Shown here piece after piece: positions 63,296 to 64,000 of a stretch of DNA of 64,000 nt. Each line of letters starts with the position of its first letter. Within the stretch, counting starts at the first letter, position 1. A program made the position numbers and the translations under genes. A model generated the notes under the pieces. It worked only from the letters and a program-made list of their open reading frames with translations. It searched no databases and had not been told where the DNA came from. Source of the DNA: Vespa crabro (lineage: Eukaryota > Arthropoda > Insecta > Hymenoptera > Vespidae); contig NC_060964.1 in the NCBI RefSeq assembly GCF_910589235.1, positions 5,254,492 to 5,318,491 on the forward strand. Reading direction: 5' to 3'.

Positions 63296-64000
63296 GTTGC
63301 ATCGAATTGCTTTTTCAATTTTCCTATTGGTATATCCGATTGCTTTAGCGAAAGAAGAATGTACCTTTCTTGAACGACGACCCCTTCAAATCAAGAAAGG
63401 GAAACGAGCAAAATATCGAAAGGGGAAGAAGGCAGGCGAGTAAGGCGAATCGATAATCGAGATTGTCATCCTCGACGGTTCACTTTGTGTCGTAGACAGT
63501 ACGGCGGTAGAATAAAGAAAGAGAAAGAGAACCTGTCTTCTCTTCGAAGCGAAGTCTTATTCACGCTTGATCGCGTATCGCTGGCTGGCACAAATATACG
63601 ATCGCGCGAAACTATGTTCCATGGTTCGTCGAGCAATTGATTATGACGTACAGAATGAATACACTTCGCGGTGGATTCGAATTTTTCTTTCGATTCAAGT
63701 AATCCCATTGATTCATTCTGTCCGCTATTTGTCTCTCGAAATTTTATCGCAATAAAATAGATAAGTTTTTTTTTTTTTTTTTTTATTTTTTATTTTTTAT
63801 TTTCATTTTAATTCCTTTGACGTCGAGTCTTTTCGGTTTGAAAAAAAAAAAAAAACAAACAAAAACGTACAATACAAAAATCGACATATCAAATAGCATA
63901 CTTCTCGAATATTTATTTAACTGCGAAACGAATAAAACGAGTAAATTATTCCGCGAACGATCGGCATCCCGTTGATCTAAATTCTCCGCTCCTTATACGT

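Larger units (their letters stand above)
54725..64000. other. Gene-free stretch
   Basis: Dense in CT, GA and TA arrays. Unique GC-richer parts are 56080-56330, 58090-58340 and 62700-63170. The short frames at 57549-57758 and 61066-61470 resemble no protein I know. Confidence 0.55.

Overview
The window looks like non-coding DNA from an insect, most probably a hymenopteran (bee, ant or wasp). The reasons are an AT-rich background that is nevertheless full of CpG, very frequent long (GA)n/(CT)n arrays, (TA)n and (TTA)n arrays, A/T homopolymers, and a short mariner-type element. Species cannot be told from what is visible. I found no bacterial-style gene organisation, no rRNA, no tRNA, no recognisable microRNA, no CRISPR and no transposase or other recognisable protein domain. 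The open reading frames are short, and the longest ones are open because they cross microsatellites that lack stop codons (poly-SL, poly-RE, poly-D, poly-R, poly-I/L/Y).

Layout. 1-5 kb: (TTA)n and (GA)n arrays and a GC-rich, hairpin-bearing patch near 4.06-4.21 kb. 5-17 kb: alternating (CT)n and (GA)n arrays, one TATA-like motif near 5.88 kb, a compound (GT)n-(GA)n block near 13.1 kb followed by a repeat-free CpG-rich patch. 17-21 kb: a hairpin and a 50-bp tandem duplication at 17.7-17.85 kb. 22.4-22.7 kb: the only open frame with plausible exon borders (plus strand, no known family). 23-28 kb: several repeat-poor, CpG-rich stretches that could be conserved non-coding elements, ending in a near-ideal recursive splice site on the minus strand at 28156/28155. 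31.1-31.5 kb: two GTC/GAC trinucleotide arrays in opposite orientation. 37.3-37.5 kb: a symmetrical GTAGTAG element. 40.3-40.7 kb: a mariner-type MITE and a partial second copy inside (TA)n. 42.8 kb: an alternating CG tract joined to a (GA)n array. 44-64 kb: more microsatellite-rich gene-free DNA with a GC-rich patch near 58.1-58.35 kb.

How it may fit together. The simplest reading is that much of the window is intergenic DNA or the inside of one or more very long introns. The juxtaposed branch point, pyrimidine tract, 3' splice site and 5' splice site at 28.16 kb would suit a giant intron of a minus-strand gene removed in steps. This is inference from one motif. No exon of such a host gene is identified here.
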